NCBI GenBank assembly: GCA_033782935.1
Contig: JAWQEG010000365.1
Coordinates: 372,001-436,000, forward strand
Source: Petrolisthes cinctipes
Taxonomy: Eukaryota > Arthropoda > Malacostraca > Decapoda > Porcellanidae
DNA: 64,000 nt
Direction of reading: 5' to 3'
Of the stretch, positions 1-10,168 are shown piece by piece (within the stretch, counting starts at the first letter, position 1; each line of letters begins with the position of its first letter). The position numbers and the translations under genes are program-made. The notes beneath the pieces were generated by a model that worked only from the letters and a program-made list of their open reading frames with translations, searched no databases and had not been told where the DNA came from.

Positions 1-40
1 CAATGTCTTCCCATGCAAACGTAACTATGGTCCTACTTAC

Positions 41-808
41 CTCACCACCACAAAAGCCAGCACATTCAAACCCAGCACTGCAACTAGACGCCATGTTGCT
101 GGGGAAATCAAGCACGTCCAGTTCACCCTCAGCAACATGGACGTAGCTACGGCATTTGCACTCGGGTTCATCCTGTGACCTATTGTAAATAAAATGTCAA
201 ATTTGTAAGTAATGACATGGGTATTGTAAATCATTTTTATGTATAACACCGGTGTTTTAAAAACAACTTTATTTAACCAATTTGTAAATAATATATATCA
301 TAACACAATTGTAACTTATACTCTGTTGTAAATAATAATAAGAATCTGTAAATCATATCACGGTTTTGTAAATTATAACTTGGGTTTGTAAACAATATTA
401 TGGGTGGTAAAAACCAATTCAGGTTTTTATGTAATAATACTTGACGGATTAGAAAGTAATACAATTTGTGTAACACTGCTTATTCTTTTGTCCTGTTGTA
501 TACATAAAGGTTAATACTAAATATAAGAAGACAACTCTAATACCAGACGACCCAGTAGGACAAACAAGGTGACAGATGAGTTGAAGAATTGTAAGTGTTG
601 TAAATAGATAGGACATCATTTGCTTTTTGGCGAATTGGAGGACATTTGATTTCATCAACCTATATCGTAAAACATTCGAGTACGGGATATGTTTCCTTGC
701 AATGCTTGGGGGAATCACCTGACCTCTATATCACTCACAATGAATAAACCTCTGAAATATTTACCTGGTGAGAGCAATGGCGAATAGGAATATAAGGAGT
801 GACTTCAT
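41..808 (-). CDS. Cysteine-rich secreted protein, left copy, exons 1-2 (partial)
   Basis: This is the head-to-head second copy of the gene described at 5163-7729. Exon 1 is 808 down to 765 (start codon at 806-808) and is followed by a GTAAAT donor. Exon 2 is 179 down to 41, between an AG acceptor and a GTAAGT donor. Exon 2 reads the same as in the right copy. Exon 1 differs by two changes that turn two leucines of the signal peptide into phenylalanines. Both splice sites are kept, so nothing seen here disables the copy. Exons 3 and 4, if present, lie left of the window. Its promoter differs from the right copy by a MITE inserted 13 bp upstream of the TATA box. I cannot say whether it is expressed. 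Confidence 0.8.
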
Positions 809-943
809 GGTAACTATAATGGGGTAACTGTTACCGGCAGATTTTGAGGATGAAAGAAAGCAGCTGTACTTGTAGGTCCAGAAAACTCTGTAGGACGAAC
901 AGCAGTGAGGAAGAAGAGTAACAGCCAGTACGCAGTCAGTTGC

Positions 944-951
944 TATATATA
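944..951 (-). promoter_or_regulatory. TATA box of the left gene copy
   Basis: The sequence TATATATA lies about 135 bases upstream of the left start codon, at the same place as in the right copy. A 161-bp MITE begins at 965, immediately upstream of it. Confidence 0.55.
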
Positions 952-964
952 TGTAGTGAATGTA

Positions 965-1125
965 CAGTCGGCGGCAAAAGTCCTGTCGCCTCACTTGCTT
1001 CACCGAGGCACGCGATGTTCAGACTCGAGATTATTTGATGTAGAAAACGTGCGTATTTCTCGTGTCCATGAACATTGCGTGCCTCGGTTAAGCAAGTGAG
1101 GCGACAGGACTTCTGCTGCCGACTG
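965..1125. mobile_element. TA-flanked MITE, present only in the left arm
   Basis: The element has near-perfect inverted ends of about 35 bp beginning CAGTCGGC and is flanked by TA at 963-964 and 1126-1127. The right arm (about 5008-5020) has the uninterrupted sequence with a single TA, which is a clear empty site. It has no coding capacity. The TA duplication and the CAGT-type ends fit a non-autonomous Tc1/mariner-type element. Confidence 0.9.
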
Positions 1126-1753
1126 TACCATCGTGGGAAAATGGCATATTATTACGCGAGATAATCAACGTGGGAACTTCACTTATGTCAAACTTAATGA
1201 GATTGCAGTTCAATATTCCGTTTCATTTTTTAAGTGAGGGAAATGTACCGGCTCGATCATGAATTATTATTTGGTTGTCTTTTTCGAACAATGTAAGGAA
1301 TCCCAAACAAATTACACGTAAGGCTTACAGGCTATATTCCACCATTTATACTGTGGTGAAAATCTACTATGTAATATAACCGGGACAAAACCTGAATCAG
1401 ACTCACAAGACACCTGCTGCTTCTCACGAAAGTCATATGACTAGATAAATCGATTTTATACCAACATGTGCCCGTTACAATGGTGAGGAGAAATCATGTG
1501 AAAGGTGATTAAATCATGATTATAAGATTAGACAATCAATATCCTAGCGTTTCCCTTATCTTTCTGTCCCAAATTTCATTCAGTGTCCTTCGTTCCTGCT
1601 GCTCCTCCTTGCCTTCTATTTCCTTAATGTTTGCTGTCCCTCCTTTCCTTCTTTTCCCCTAAAATATCTGATCAGTTGCGGCAGTTGGCGGTAGAGGTAG
1701 AATGAAGTGTTTATAGTCACCTTGAGAAAAAACGTGAGAACAACCCTACAGTA

Positions 1754-1948
1754 CAGTCGGCCTCAGGAATTCGTACACAGAGCATTGGTTAACAGGTGTT
1801 TTTATTCTGCACATGCTGTAAGGATATTTCTGCTGACTGATTCAATTATTAGCCAAATATCATTACTAGGAAATTTTGGTACTCAATTTTCTAGTTGTTA
1901 CGAACCATTGATGTCACAGTGGTGTATACGAATTCCTGAGGCCGACTG
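1754..1948. mobile_element. TA-flanked MITE shared by both arms (left copy)
   Basis: The inverted ends begin CAGTCGGCCTCAGGAATTCG and TA flanks both sides. A counterpart sits in the right arm at 4170-4380, so this insertion predates the inverted duplication. It shares the CAGTCGGC tip with the MITE at 965, but the rest of the TIR differs. It contains no plausible gene. Confidence 0.85.
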
Positions 1949-2154
1949 TACATTAGTGCCGCACATGTTCAGGTCCACATCCATCAAAAGACCCTTGCCT
2001 GAATACACCCGTTTGTTTCCATAGCAATGAATACATTAGCATTGGAACAGCGTAATAGGAATTGTTAGAGGACAATAAAATCCCTTCCTCAACTTATGCA
2101 GGAGTTGTTAAACAATCAACATCCTCCCACCCTCGCTCCAAAACGAATAATATA

Positions 2155-2568
2155 TATATATATATTTTTTTCTATACCTCAACCTCGGGGCTGTAGGCTA
2201 TCAGTAGCCCGTGACTCTTGCGAGGCCCCGTGATTATTGGGTGTCGCACCAGATGAGACAGTGGAGCTTCGTGGTGATGTTGGTCACTGCCCTCTGGACT
2301 ATAGTCCAGAGGGCAGTGTGTTGGTACCGTAGCTTATTCTTCTGCCCCGTACCGTAGCATCTTGGAATATGGTCAGGCATCTTCTATGTAGTGAGTTGAC
2401 GACGATGTAGGGGGTAATTTCTTGACGTGCCGGCGTAGCTAGGATAATTGACGAACAGCTGGACCCAGTTCACCTAAGAAAAATCCCAGACGTTTTCTCA
2501 TGGTTTCGAACCCGGGTCCTTGACATTGGCAGTCCGTCTCTTTTTCCATTCTGCCACCGCCTCCCCAT
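2155..2568 (-). mobile_element. tRNA-derived SINE, present only in the left arm
   Basis: Read on the minus strand, the head has an A-box-like TGGCAGAATGG near 2545-2560 and a B-box-like GGGTTCGAAAC near 2503-2516, spaced as in a tRNA. The element ends in an AT-rich tail near 2155-2175. The 7-bp direct repeat TAATATA lies at 2148-2154 and 2569-2575. The right arm carries the empty site (about 3960-3972). The body contains a perfect 34-bp palindrome at 2285-2318. The parent tRNA looks like a Leu/Ser type, but that is a guess. Confidence 0.85.
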
Positions 2569-2889
2569 TAATATAGTAGTATCTGATTCAATGATGACAC
2601 TACTGGTAGCACATTACAAAACGTTACTTGTAAGATATCATCCCGCATAAATATGGGAGCAGGAATATTGAACCTAACCAACTCCCTACAATATTAAACT
2701 AAATACTACACTGTCCACCAAGTCAACTGTTCTGGAAGGTCTCATCGTCACATGTCCAGCTTCCTCTCTCTAATAAGTATGAGGTTCATACTTCCCTTTA
2801 CGACATCACTAATCAAGATGTTCCACTAACTAATGAGGCAAGATGAGGATGTTTCTGACCTAGTATTGGACAGTGGACTTCACGAGAGA

Positions 2890-3280
2890 TTAATAAACAT
2901 ATAAGCTGATATCACTAAAGAAATTGATTCAGTTGATGAAAATGTAGGAGATTCTAAGACTTTCTAGAAAGAAAGAAACGTCAATTTTATGAGAACACCC
3001 CTACCAAACCTAAAAAGTCTAATGTTAAACTGGAACAGGATGAAATGGAAGTTGAAGAGCATATTATTACATTCGATGCTACAAAAACAGATTACAACAC
3101 CATCAAATAAACTTTCTAAAAAACTGATATATCTCCATCCTCTGTTACCCTATCAAAAGACAATTTAATCCATGTAACTAACTATTGTTACGCCACAGCA
3201 ACAGAAACCGAGGTCGCCACCGAAGACTCGGTAAGCATCATAACCCACATGGGAATAAACAACCATGTCCCTCAACCCTG
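2890..3280. other. Unpaired spacer at the inverted-repeat centre
   Basis: This stretch has no partner in the other arm. It is AT-rich and contains short, broken, acidic reading-frame fragments (for example around 2930-3080) that could be a decayed coding remnant. I recognise no family. It runs into the 30-bp minisatellite. Confidence 0.5.
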
Positions 3281-3670
3281 CACAGGAATAAACAACTGTA
3301 CAGACAACCACACAGGAATAAACAACTGTACAGACAACCACACAGGAATAAACAACAGTACAGACAACCACACAGGAATAAACAACTGTACAAACAACCA
3401 CACAGGAATAAACAACTGTACAGGCAACCACACAGGAATAAACAACTGTACAGGCAACCACACAGGAATAAACAACTGTACAGGTAACCACACAGGAATA
3501 AACAACTGTACAGACAACAACACAGGAATAAACAACTGTAGAGACAACAACACAGGAATAAACAACTGTACAGGCAACCACACAGGAATAAACAACTGTA
3601 CAGACAACAACACAGGAATAAACAACTGTAGAGACAACAACACAGGAATAAACAACTTTACAGGCAACCA
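3281..3670. repeat. 30-bp minisatellite, 13 units
   Basis: The unit starts ACAGGAATAAACAACTGTAC and is repeated 13 times with few changes. A diverged unit precedes it from about 3247. Because 30 is divisible by three, the array stays open in several frames, giving a decapeptide GINNCTDNHT on the plus strand and a hydrophobic repeat on the minus strand. I read these long frames as repeat artefacts, since there is no signal peptide, exon structure or flanking coding sequence. Confidence 0.95.
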
Positions 3671-4169
3671 CTGTGTCTCTCGTGAAGTCCACTGTCCAAT
3701 ACTAGGTCAGAAACATCCTCATCTTGCCTCCTATTAGTTAGTGGAACATCTTGATTAGTGATGTCGTAAAGGAAAGTATGAACCTCATACTTATTAGAGA
3801 GAGGAAGCTGGACATGTGACAATGAGACCTTCCAGAACAGTTGACTTATTGGACAGTGTAGTATTTAGTTTAATATTATCGGGAGTTGGTTAGGTTCAAT
3901 ATTCCTGCTTCCATATTTAGCAGAAGTGTCATCATTGAATGATGATCTTGAATCAGATACTACTATATTATTCGTTGTGGAGCGAGGGTGGGAGGATGTT
4001 AATTTTTTAATGACTCCTGCATAAGTTGAGGAAGGGATTTTATTGTCCTCTAACAATTCCTATTACGCTGTTCCAATGCTAATGTATTCATTGTGATGGA
4101 AACAAACGGGTGTATTCAGGCAAGGGTCTTTTGATGGATGTGGACATGAACATGTGCGACACTAATGTA

Positions 4170-4380
4170 CAGTCGGTCTCAGGAATTCGTATACACCACT
4201 GTGACATCAATGGTTCGTAACAACTAGAAAATTGAGTACATTTATTTCCTAATACCAAAATATCCTAGCAATGTTATTTGGCTAATAATTGAATCAGTCA
4301 GCAGAAATATCCTTACAGCATGTGCAGAATAAAAACACCTGTTAACCAATGCTCTGTGTACGAATTCCTGAGGCCGACTG
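4170..4380. mobile_element. TA-flanked MITE shared by both arms (right copy)
   Basis: This is the counterpart of the element at 1754-1948, with the same CAGTCGG-type ends and flanking TA at 4168-4169 and 4381-4382. It is about 16 bp longer than the left-arm copy, with the difference in its middle. Confidence 0.85.
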
Positions 4381-5019
4381 TACTGTAGGGTTGTTCTCAC
4401 GTTTTTTCTCAAGGTGACTATAAACACTTCATTCTACCTCTACCGCCAACTGCCGCAACTGATCAGATATTTTAGGGGAAAAGAAGGAAAGGAGGGACAG
4501 CAAACATTAAGGAAATAGAAGGCAAGGAGGAGCAGCAGGAACGAAGGACACTGAATGAAATTTGGGACAGAAAGATAAGGGAAACGCTAGGATATTGATT
4601 GTCTAATCTTATAATCATGATTTAATCACCTTTCACATGATTTCTCCTCACCATTGTAACGGGCACATGTTGGTATAAAATCGATTTATCTAGTCATATG
4701 ACTTTCGTGAGAAGCAGCAGGTGTCTTGTGAGTCTGATTCAGGTTTTGTCCCGGTTATGTTACATAGTAGATTTTCACCACAGTATAAATGGTGGAATAT
4801 AGCCTGTAAGCCTTACGTGTAATTTGTTTGGGATTCCTTACATTGTTCGAAAAAGACAACCAAATAATAATTCATGATCGAGCCGGTACATTTCCCTCAC
4901 GTAAAAAATGAAACGGAATATTGAACTGCAATCTCATTAAGTTTGACATAAGTGAAATCCCCACGTTGATTATCTCGCGTAACAATATGCCATTTTCCCA
5001 CGATGGTACATTCACTACA

Positions 5020-5027
5020 TATATATA
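5020..5027 (+). promoter_or_regulatory. TATA box of the right gene copy
   Basis: TATATATA lies about 136 bases before the start codon at 5163. A start site near 5050 would give a 5' leader of roughly 110 bases. The region lacks the MITE found at the equivalent place in the left copy. Confidence 0.55.
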
Positions 5028-5162
5028 GCAACTGACTGCGTACTGGCTGTTACTCTTCTTCCTCACTGCTGTTCGTCCTACAGAGTTTTCTGGACCTACA
5101 AGTACAGCTGCTTTCTTTCATCCTCAAGATCTGCCAGTAACAGTAACCCCATTATAGTTACC

Positions 5163-7729
5163 ATGAAGTCACTCCTTATACTCCTACTCGCCATTGCTCT
5201 CACCAGGTAAATATTTCAGAGGTTTATTCATTGTGAGTGATATAGAGGTCAGGTGATTCCCCCAAGCATTGCAAGGAAACATATTCCGTACTCGAATGTT
5301 TTACGATATAGGTTGATTAAATCCAATGTCCTCCAATTCGCCAAAAAGCAAATGATGTCCTATCTATTTACAACACTTACAATTCTTCAACTCATCTGTC
5401 ACCTTGTTTGTCCTACTGGGTCGTCTGGTATTAGAGTTGTCTTCTTATATTTAGTATTAACCTTTATGTATACAACAGGACAAAAGAATAAGCAGTGTTA
5501 CACAAATTGTATTACTTTCTAATCCGTCAAGTATTATTACATAAAAACATGAATTGTTTTTTACCACCCATAATATTGTTTACAAACCCAAGTTATAATT
5601 TACAAAACCGTGATATGATTTACAGATTCTTATTATTATTTACAACAGAGTATAAGTTACAACTGTGTTATGTAATATATTATTTACAAATTGGTTAGAT
5701 AAAGTTGTTTTTAAAACACCGGTGTTATACATGAAAATGATTGACAATACCGATGTCATTACTTACAAATTTGACATTTTATTTACAATAGGTCACAGGA
5801 TGAACCCGAGTGCAAATGCCGTAGCTACGTCCATGTTGCTGAGGGTGAACTGGACGTGCTTGATTTCCCCAGCAACATGGCGTCTAGTTGCAGTGCTGGG
5901 TTTGAATGTGCTGGCTTTTGTGGTGGTGAGGTAAGTAGGACCATAGTTACGTTTGCACGGGAAGACATTGTAGCACCAGGAAAAAGGTGATAGAAAGGAC
6001 GGACAGCAAGCACGAAGGAAATAGAAAGAAAATATGGCATAGCAAACAAATTAAATAAGGAAAATTAGGAACAGCTGATGAACTGAAAGGGAGTGTTTAA
6101 TCATAGCAGCAAACACACACATACACACACGATTGTCCAACATTTCACTCTTTCAAATAACAAACCTGCGTATAATTATTATTATGATAGTGTAAATGCA
6201 CCGGATCTCTTCATAGCAAAGAGAAGTGTTTAAAAGTTACAGGTAACTACCAATTTGTGTAAATATTTGCTGGTGTAATTTATATCAAATTCTATCAGGA
6301 AAATTATAAACAAATGAGGCACTACATTTCCGTCTAGAAAAAAACAAAAATGAAATATACTTTCGCTTAGACTCAATTTTGGTATCAGGAATAACATTAA
6401 TGTAAATGCTTCTTTATTTCTCACTTCAGTAATAAACATGACTTGCATCAATTACGACACTCTTGCAAACCGTTTTAGGTTTATAGATGAGAGGGAATAG
6501 GTGGAAGGTGATTGAAAGGTTGGATAAACGGGTATTAAATGGATGCCAGTATCATAGGAATATATTTACTTGTCTTCAATGAGTGTAAAATGGAAGATTC
6601 AAATATAGAAAAATATTTTGTAGTCTTCCATAAAAGTAGAATGGATAACGGAAGGCTGGAAAGTCATTTAATGACCTCAATGAGTGTGAAATTATAATAC
6701 GAAACCAGGGGACACATAATTATGATTGTATTTAAGGAACGAAAAATGAATGGACAGAAACATTTACAAAAATGCGTAAAATGAATAATTTAAGCCTGAT
6801 AAAATATCTGGTGGTCTTATTTAAGCACATAATGAATTAAATTTTCAAAAAACAGAGAAAACATTTGGTGATCATCAAGTAATGAAATATTAATTTCATA
6901 AGCCTATGAAAACATTAGGTGGTTGTCAGTGAGGGGCCGAGTGTGTGTGGAATATAGTGACGGATTCCAGTATTTATTCGTGTATATAAAGGCTCAAATA
7001 CAATATTTGTTCTTTTACAGTGGACTCTTCTAACCAACGATGGAGACTTAAATCATATTATGCTGGACGGAATCACTGTTGGACAACATATGTGTACCAA
7101 AGCAGCCTCTTCTGGTTATAATGAGATCAGCAGTGAAAACGTAAGTATAAGAGTTAGATATTCTAATTTGAGGATGAAAGAAGACAACCCTAATCCTGGA
7201 AGTTACTGTAGGACGAGGAAGAAGGTGATTGAGAGGAGGGACAGCTAGTACAGGAAATCCTCTAAAAGCTGGACTTATTTGTGGGAAAAGTGAAATAGCT
7301 TAGCCAGATATTCGGGTAAGAAAAATGGTCAGGATTTATGCGTAATATGACAAATTAATGACTCCTTTAAACTATAAGTAACCTTCATAATTATATATTT
7401 AATTCACTAATGCCAATACCATTTAATTATTACTAATCTGCCTTAATATCTATTACTTATTCTGAATCTTGTACGCAATTTATTCTTTTTAGTTAATAAA
7501 TGTTTGAAATCAAACATTTATTCATTGTAATTCTGTAACTATAACTTTTTTCTTAACCAATTTGATTTTCAGCAATTCTAACTCTTTTACTAATGTATTT
7601 TTTCTTTTTCTTTTTTTCATTTCGTAGGTTTATCTCAATTGGAATTTGTGTGACGGACCCTGGTACTTCGACGGTCAGATCAGTCGACAGCCATTGTGTT
7701 GTACTGCAGGAACCTACAGCACTTGTTAG
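5163..7729 (+). CDS. Cysteine-rich secreted protein, 134 aa, four exons
   Basis: Coding exons are 5163-5206, 5792-5930, 7021-7140 and 7628-7729, all with GT...AG introns (donors GTAAAT, GTAAGT, GTAAGT). Joined phases are open from ATG to TAG at 7727-7729. Residues 1-15 are a short signal peptide (MKSLLILLLAIALTR) followed by an acidic start SQDEPECKC. The predicted protein has ten cysteines at 22, 24, 48, 54, 58, 86, 109, 125, 126 and 134, an even number that suits a disulfide-bonded extracellular protein. Notable runs are AGFECAGFCGGE before the exon 2-3 junction and QPLCC near the C terminus. No transmembrane segment follows the signal. I do not recognise the family and give no function. 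The last exon runs into a degenerate repeat, so the exact C terminus is less certain than the rest. A paralogue lies head to head at 41-808. Confidence 0.8.
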
Positions 7730-8020
7730 AACCAACACATTTTTTTTAGAACTTAGAACCGTTGTTAGAAAGTTCTGCCAACACTATCAACTCCATAATG
7801 GAAAACACGAATTAACAACACAACCCTTGTTAGAACCTTCAGTACAGCCCACGTTAGAATCTACACACAACCCCTATCAAACATAATATCGAAGATTGCA
7901 CACACACACACAGACACACACATAGTATTGTTAGAACCATTAGCACTGCTCTTGTTTGCACCTAGAACCCTTGTTAATACCTTCAGTCCTTGATAGAACC
8001 TTCAATACAGCTCTTGTTCT
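7715..8020 (+). repeat. Degenerate minisatellite overlapping the stop codon and 3' UTR
   Basis: Variants of ACAGC..CTTGTTAGAACC recur from the last codons of the cysteine-rich gene (7715-7735) through about 8020. Examples lie near 7825-7860, 7928-7960 and 7985-8020. A short CA run lies at 7900-7920. An AATAAA polyadenylation-type signal lies at 8231-8236. Confidence 0.6.
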
Positions 8021-8357
8021 AAACATCTTGGCGCCCCTTTGGACCCTTTGGACACCAGTCTCCTTTCCTTTTAATGTCTTTACTCTTGCTTTCCCTCCTT
8101 TCTTCGGGGTTTTTGTCCCTCCCACCTCTTTATAATAACCTTTTCATTCGTCTATTAAGGTGTTCTAGGCCTAGGGTGGTCTTCATTTACCCTCATATCA
8201 AATTTACACTTGTAGTTTTCAAAGCACAACAATAAACATATGAATAGTTGCTATGCGTTTAACACTCTTACTGTGTATTATCAATCATGTTGTTGTAATG
8301 CTCAGCAATGTATTGCTTTCAATAATAATTGAGTCAGGGATAGAAGGATATTGTGTA

Positions 8358-8632
8358 TTGGTGAATTAGAGGGATACTGATAACTCCAAACTATGCCAGG
8401 AAACAGCAACATCTTTTCGTAACACTGAACTCTTGTGTTTCCTGGAATGGCTTGGAGGAATTAGTTGTCCTAGGATTGGTCCCAAAATTTATTATCTCTT
8501 TAATTTAAGAGTACCTATATGGTGTGTACAAAATGGAGCCTAATTAGTTCTCCAAACGTTGCTATAATCACACTCCCATTGTCCCATACAATGAAATTCT
8601 GTTTCCTGGCACAGTTTGGAGGATTCAGTATT
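8358..8632. mobile_element. Fold-back MITE (AACTATGCCAGGAAACAG family)
   Basis: The left end carries CTCCAAACTATGCCAGGAAACAG-like sequence near 8378-8402. The right end carries its reverse complement near 8600-8625. Other full or partial copies are at about 36046-36165, 62905-63048 and 63655-63760. It has no coding capacity, and I could not fix a target-site duplication. Confidence 0.6.
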
Positions 8633-8764
8633 TAACTTCAGTATTTGTCTTTATTGAAATGGCATAAACACCTTTTATGTGATTTGAGCATACCTTGTGT
8701 TCAGTGATGTGGGTCGCTTTTTGTCTGCAGCTATGACTACGCTAACTGGCGCATGCGCAAGTTA

Positions 8765-9300
8765 CTCTCTAACCTAACCTCGCCTAGCCTAGCATAACCT
8801 CATCTAACCTACGTGGCTGTATGTAAATAGTACAAAATAGATTGTGTAAAATGGAAATAGCACATAGCCTCGTACACAATACCACGCTCCATTAGCCAGT
8901 ATGCTGACCACTACACTACCAATGCCGCTCCCAGTGCATGTGCTCTGGGAATATTTACCCCACTTAATTAAGGAATGGCGAGAACTGACCATGCACCAGT
9001 TAGCCGAGCCCCGGCAGCGGCCATGCCCTTTCTGTATTTTAAGGGTTTGGGTGCGCCTTCTGTGTGAATGAACTCTAGATGATTTAAACATTTGAATTGT
9101 AAAGGAAAACAAAACAAAGCTGTGACAAGAGACTATGAACATTATGGATAAGATCATATAGGTTACTGTCGAATGTATTTGGTGGTCTACTGTTATGTTT
9201 CATTTTGGCAATAATTATGTACATGTTAATTATGATGAGACAAAGGACTGTGAACCATAATGATGAGGCCATAAAGAGTGCTTTCTACTGTTGTTAAAGT
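8765..9300. other. Intergenic DNA with TAACC-like motifs and a possible tRNA-derived relic
   Basis: A short run of TAACCT-like motifs lies at 8771-8812. On the minus strand, 8880-8935 contains a tRNA A-box-like TAGTGTAGTGGTCAGCAT, which resembles the start of a Glu/Asp-type tRNA, but I see no B box. It may be a decayed SINE. Nothing else is recognisable up to about 9300. Confidence 0.35.
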
Positions 9301-10168
9301 TCCTCAAGCTCTCTGGCCGAGCAGCCCCGAGCTCCTGAGGAAGGTCATGGCCTGAACCCGGCTTTCCCACAATGCCCTCAGAGAGTGTATGTTGTGTTGT
9401 TGGCGAGTGTGGTTGTGTGCATTGCAGTCTTCAATAATGTGTTTAATAGAATGGGGTACTGTGTTGCACCTACTCTCCTACTGCTTCCCACTCTCAGCCT
9501 CCTTCCACCTCACCATCTACTCTCCAACTCCTTCCACCTCATCCATCTCCACCAAATTCATTGAGACTGAGTGGTTGAAGTGTGCGCACGTGTTACTACT
9601 ATCCTCGTTGATCTGTGCTTTCGCTGCTTTTGGAAACTCCGGCCTCCAACAGACAAAAAGGAATTGTTAAGTAGAAATATTTATTTTGTATTCTTATCCT
9701 TTCATCCATTTTTGTAAGTTATTGTATTGAAATATAACTATTGTTTACTACATATCTTGTGTACCGTGTTGTTTACTGTGTGGTTAGGTGTACTTGAGTG
9801 TGAGTTTATTGCTTTTAAGTGTACTGTGTATTTATCGGTCTTATTGGGTGATTATATTATACTACTGTGTGTGTTTCTTTCTATATTTACATTGTACTGT
9901 GCCTGTAATTGTATATTTGTGTTTGTTATTTTTTGTACTGTGCTATACCACCCTTCCTATACTTGCCCATAAACAGGAATTCCCAAGGGATTTCAAAGGC
10001 AAGGCCATCATACCTGCCTCACCTTTCCTCACCTGACCCTTTCGACCAAGCCTTAATCCTCTCACCCTCCTCCAACTGTCAACTACCATTAACTCTCTTT
10101 CTCTCCCACTTCACTAACAGTAACTTAGTCTTGAATTCACACATTAAAACAGTACAACGCCCCGTGCT
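9300..10168 (+). other. Probable 5' untranslated region of CR1-like LINE A
   Basis: This is a pyrimidine- and T-rich leader directly before the LINE ORF1 start at 10169, with only short frames. The true 5' end of the element is not marked by any repeat I can see. Confidence 0.4.

Larger units (their letters stand above)
1..2889. repeat. Left arm of a large inverted repeat
   Basis: Position 1 pairs with 5970 and position 2889 pairs with 3676 on the opposite strand. Matching stretches include exon 2 (41-179 against 5792-5930), exon 1 (765-808 against 5163-5206), the TATA region and the shared MITE at 1754-1948. The left arm is about 600 bp longer than the right, which two insertions explain: a 161-bp MITE at 965 and a 414-bp SINE at 2155. 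The arm is cut by the window start, so the real repeat may be longer. Divergence looks like a few percent outside the insertions, so the duplication seems fairly recent. Confidence 0.95.
3676..5970. repeat. Right arm of the large inverted repeat
   Basis: This is the reverse complement of the left arm without the two left-arm insertions, so it provides the empty site for both. It carries the promoter, exon 1, intron 1 and exon 2 of the right gene copy. Exons 3 and 4 lie beyond the arm as far as the window allows comparison. The sequence after 5970 has no partner because the left arm ends at the window edge. Confidence 0.95.

Noticed and set aside
3281..3670. Possible CRISPR array
   Set aside because: The units are contiguous 30-bp repeats without unique spacers, in a eukaryotic setting.
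3165..3737. Long overlapping open frames on both strands (for example 175 aa minus and 162 aa plus)
   Set aside because: They are produced by a 30-bp tandem repeat whose length is a multiple of three. There is no signal, exon or conserved flank.
7553..7886. Independent 97-aa ORF at 7593-7886
   Set aside because: It overlaps exon 4 of the secreted gene in another frame and continues into 3' repeats. The exon reading has splice and phase support.
8771..8812. Telomeric repeat array
   Set aside because: There are just a few imperfect TAACCT-like motifs, and another short set at 32013. They are interstitial and too short for a telomere.
8880..8935. Functional tRNA gene
   Set aside because: Only an A-box-like motif is present. 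I see no B box or acceptor-stem pairing.
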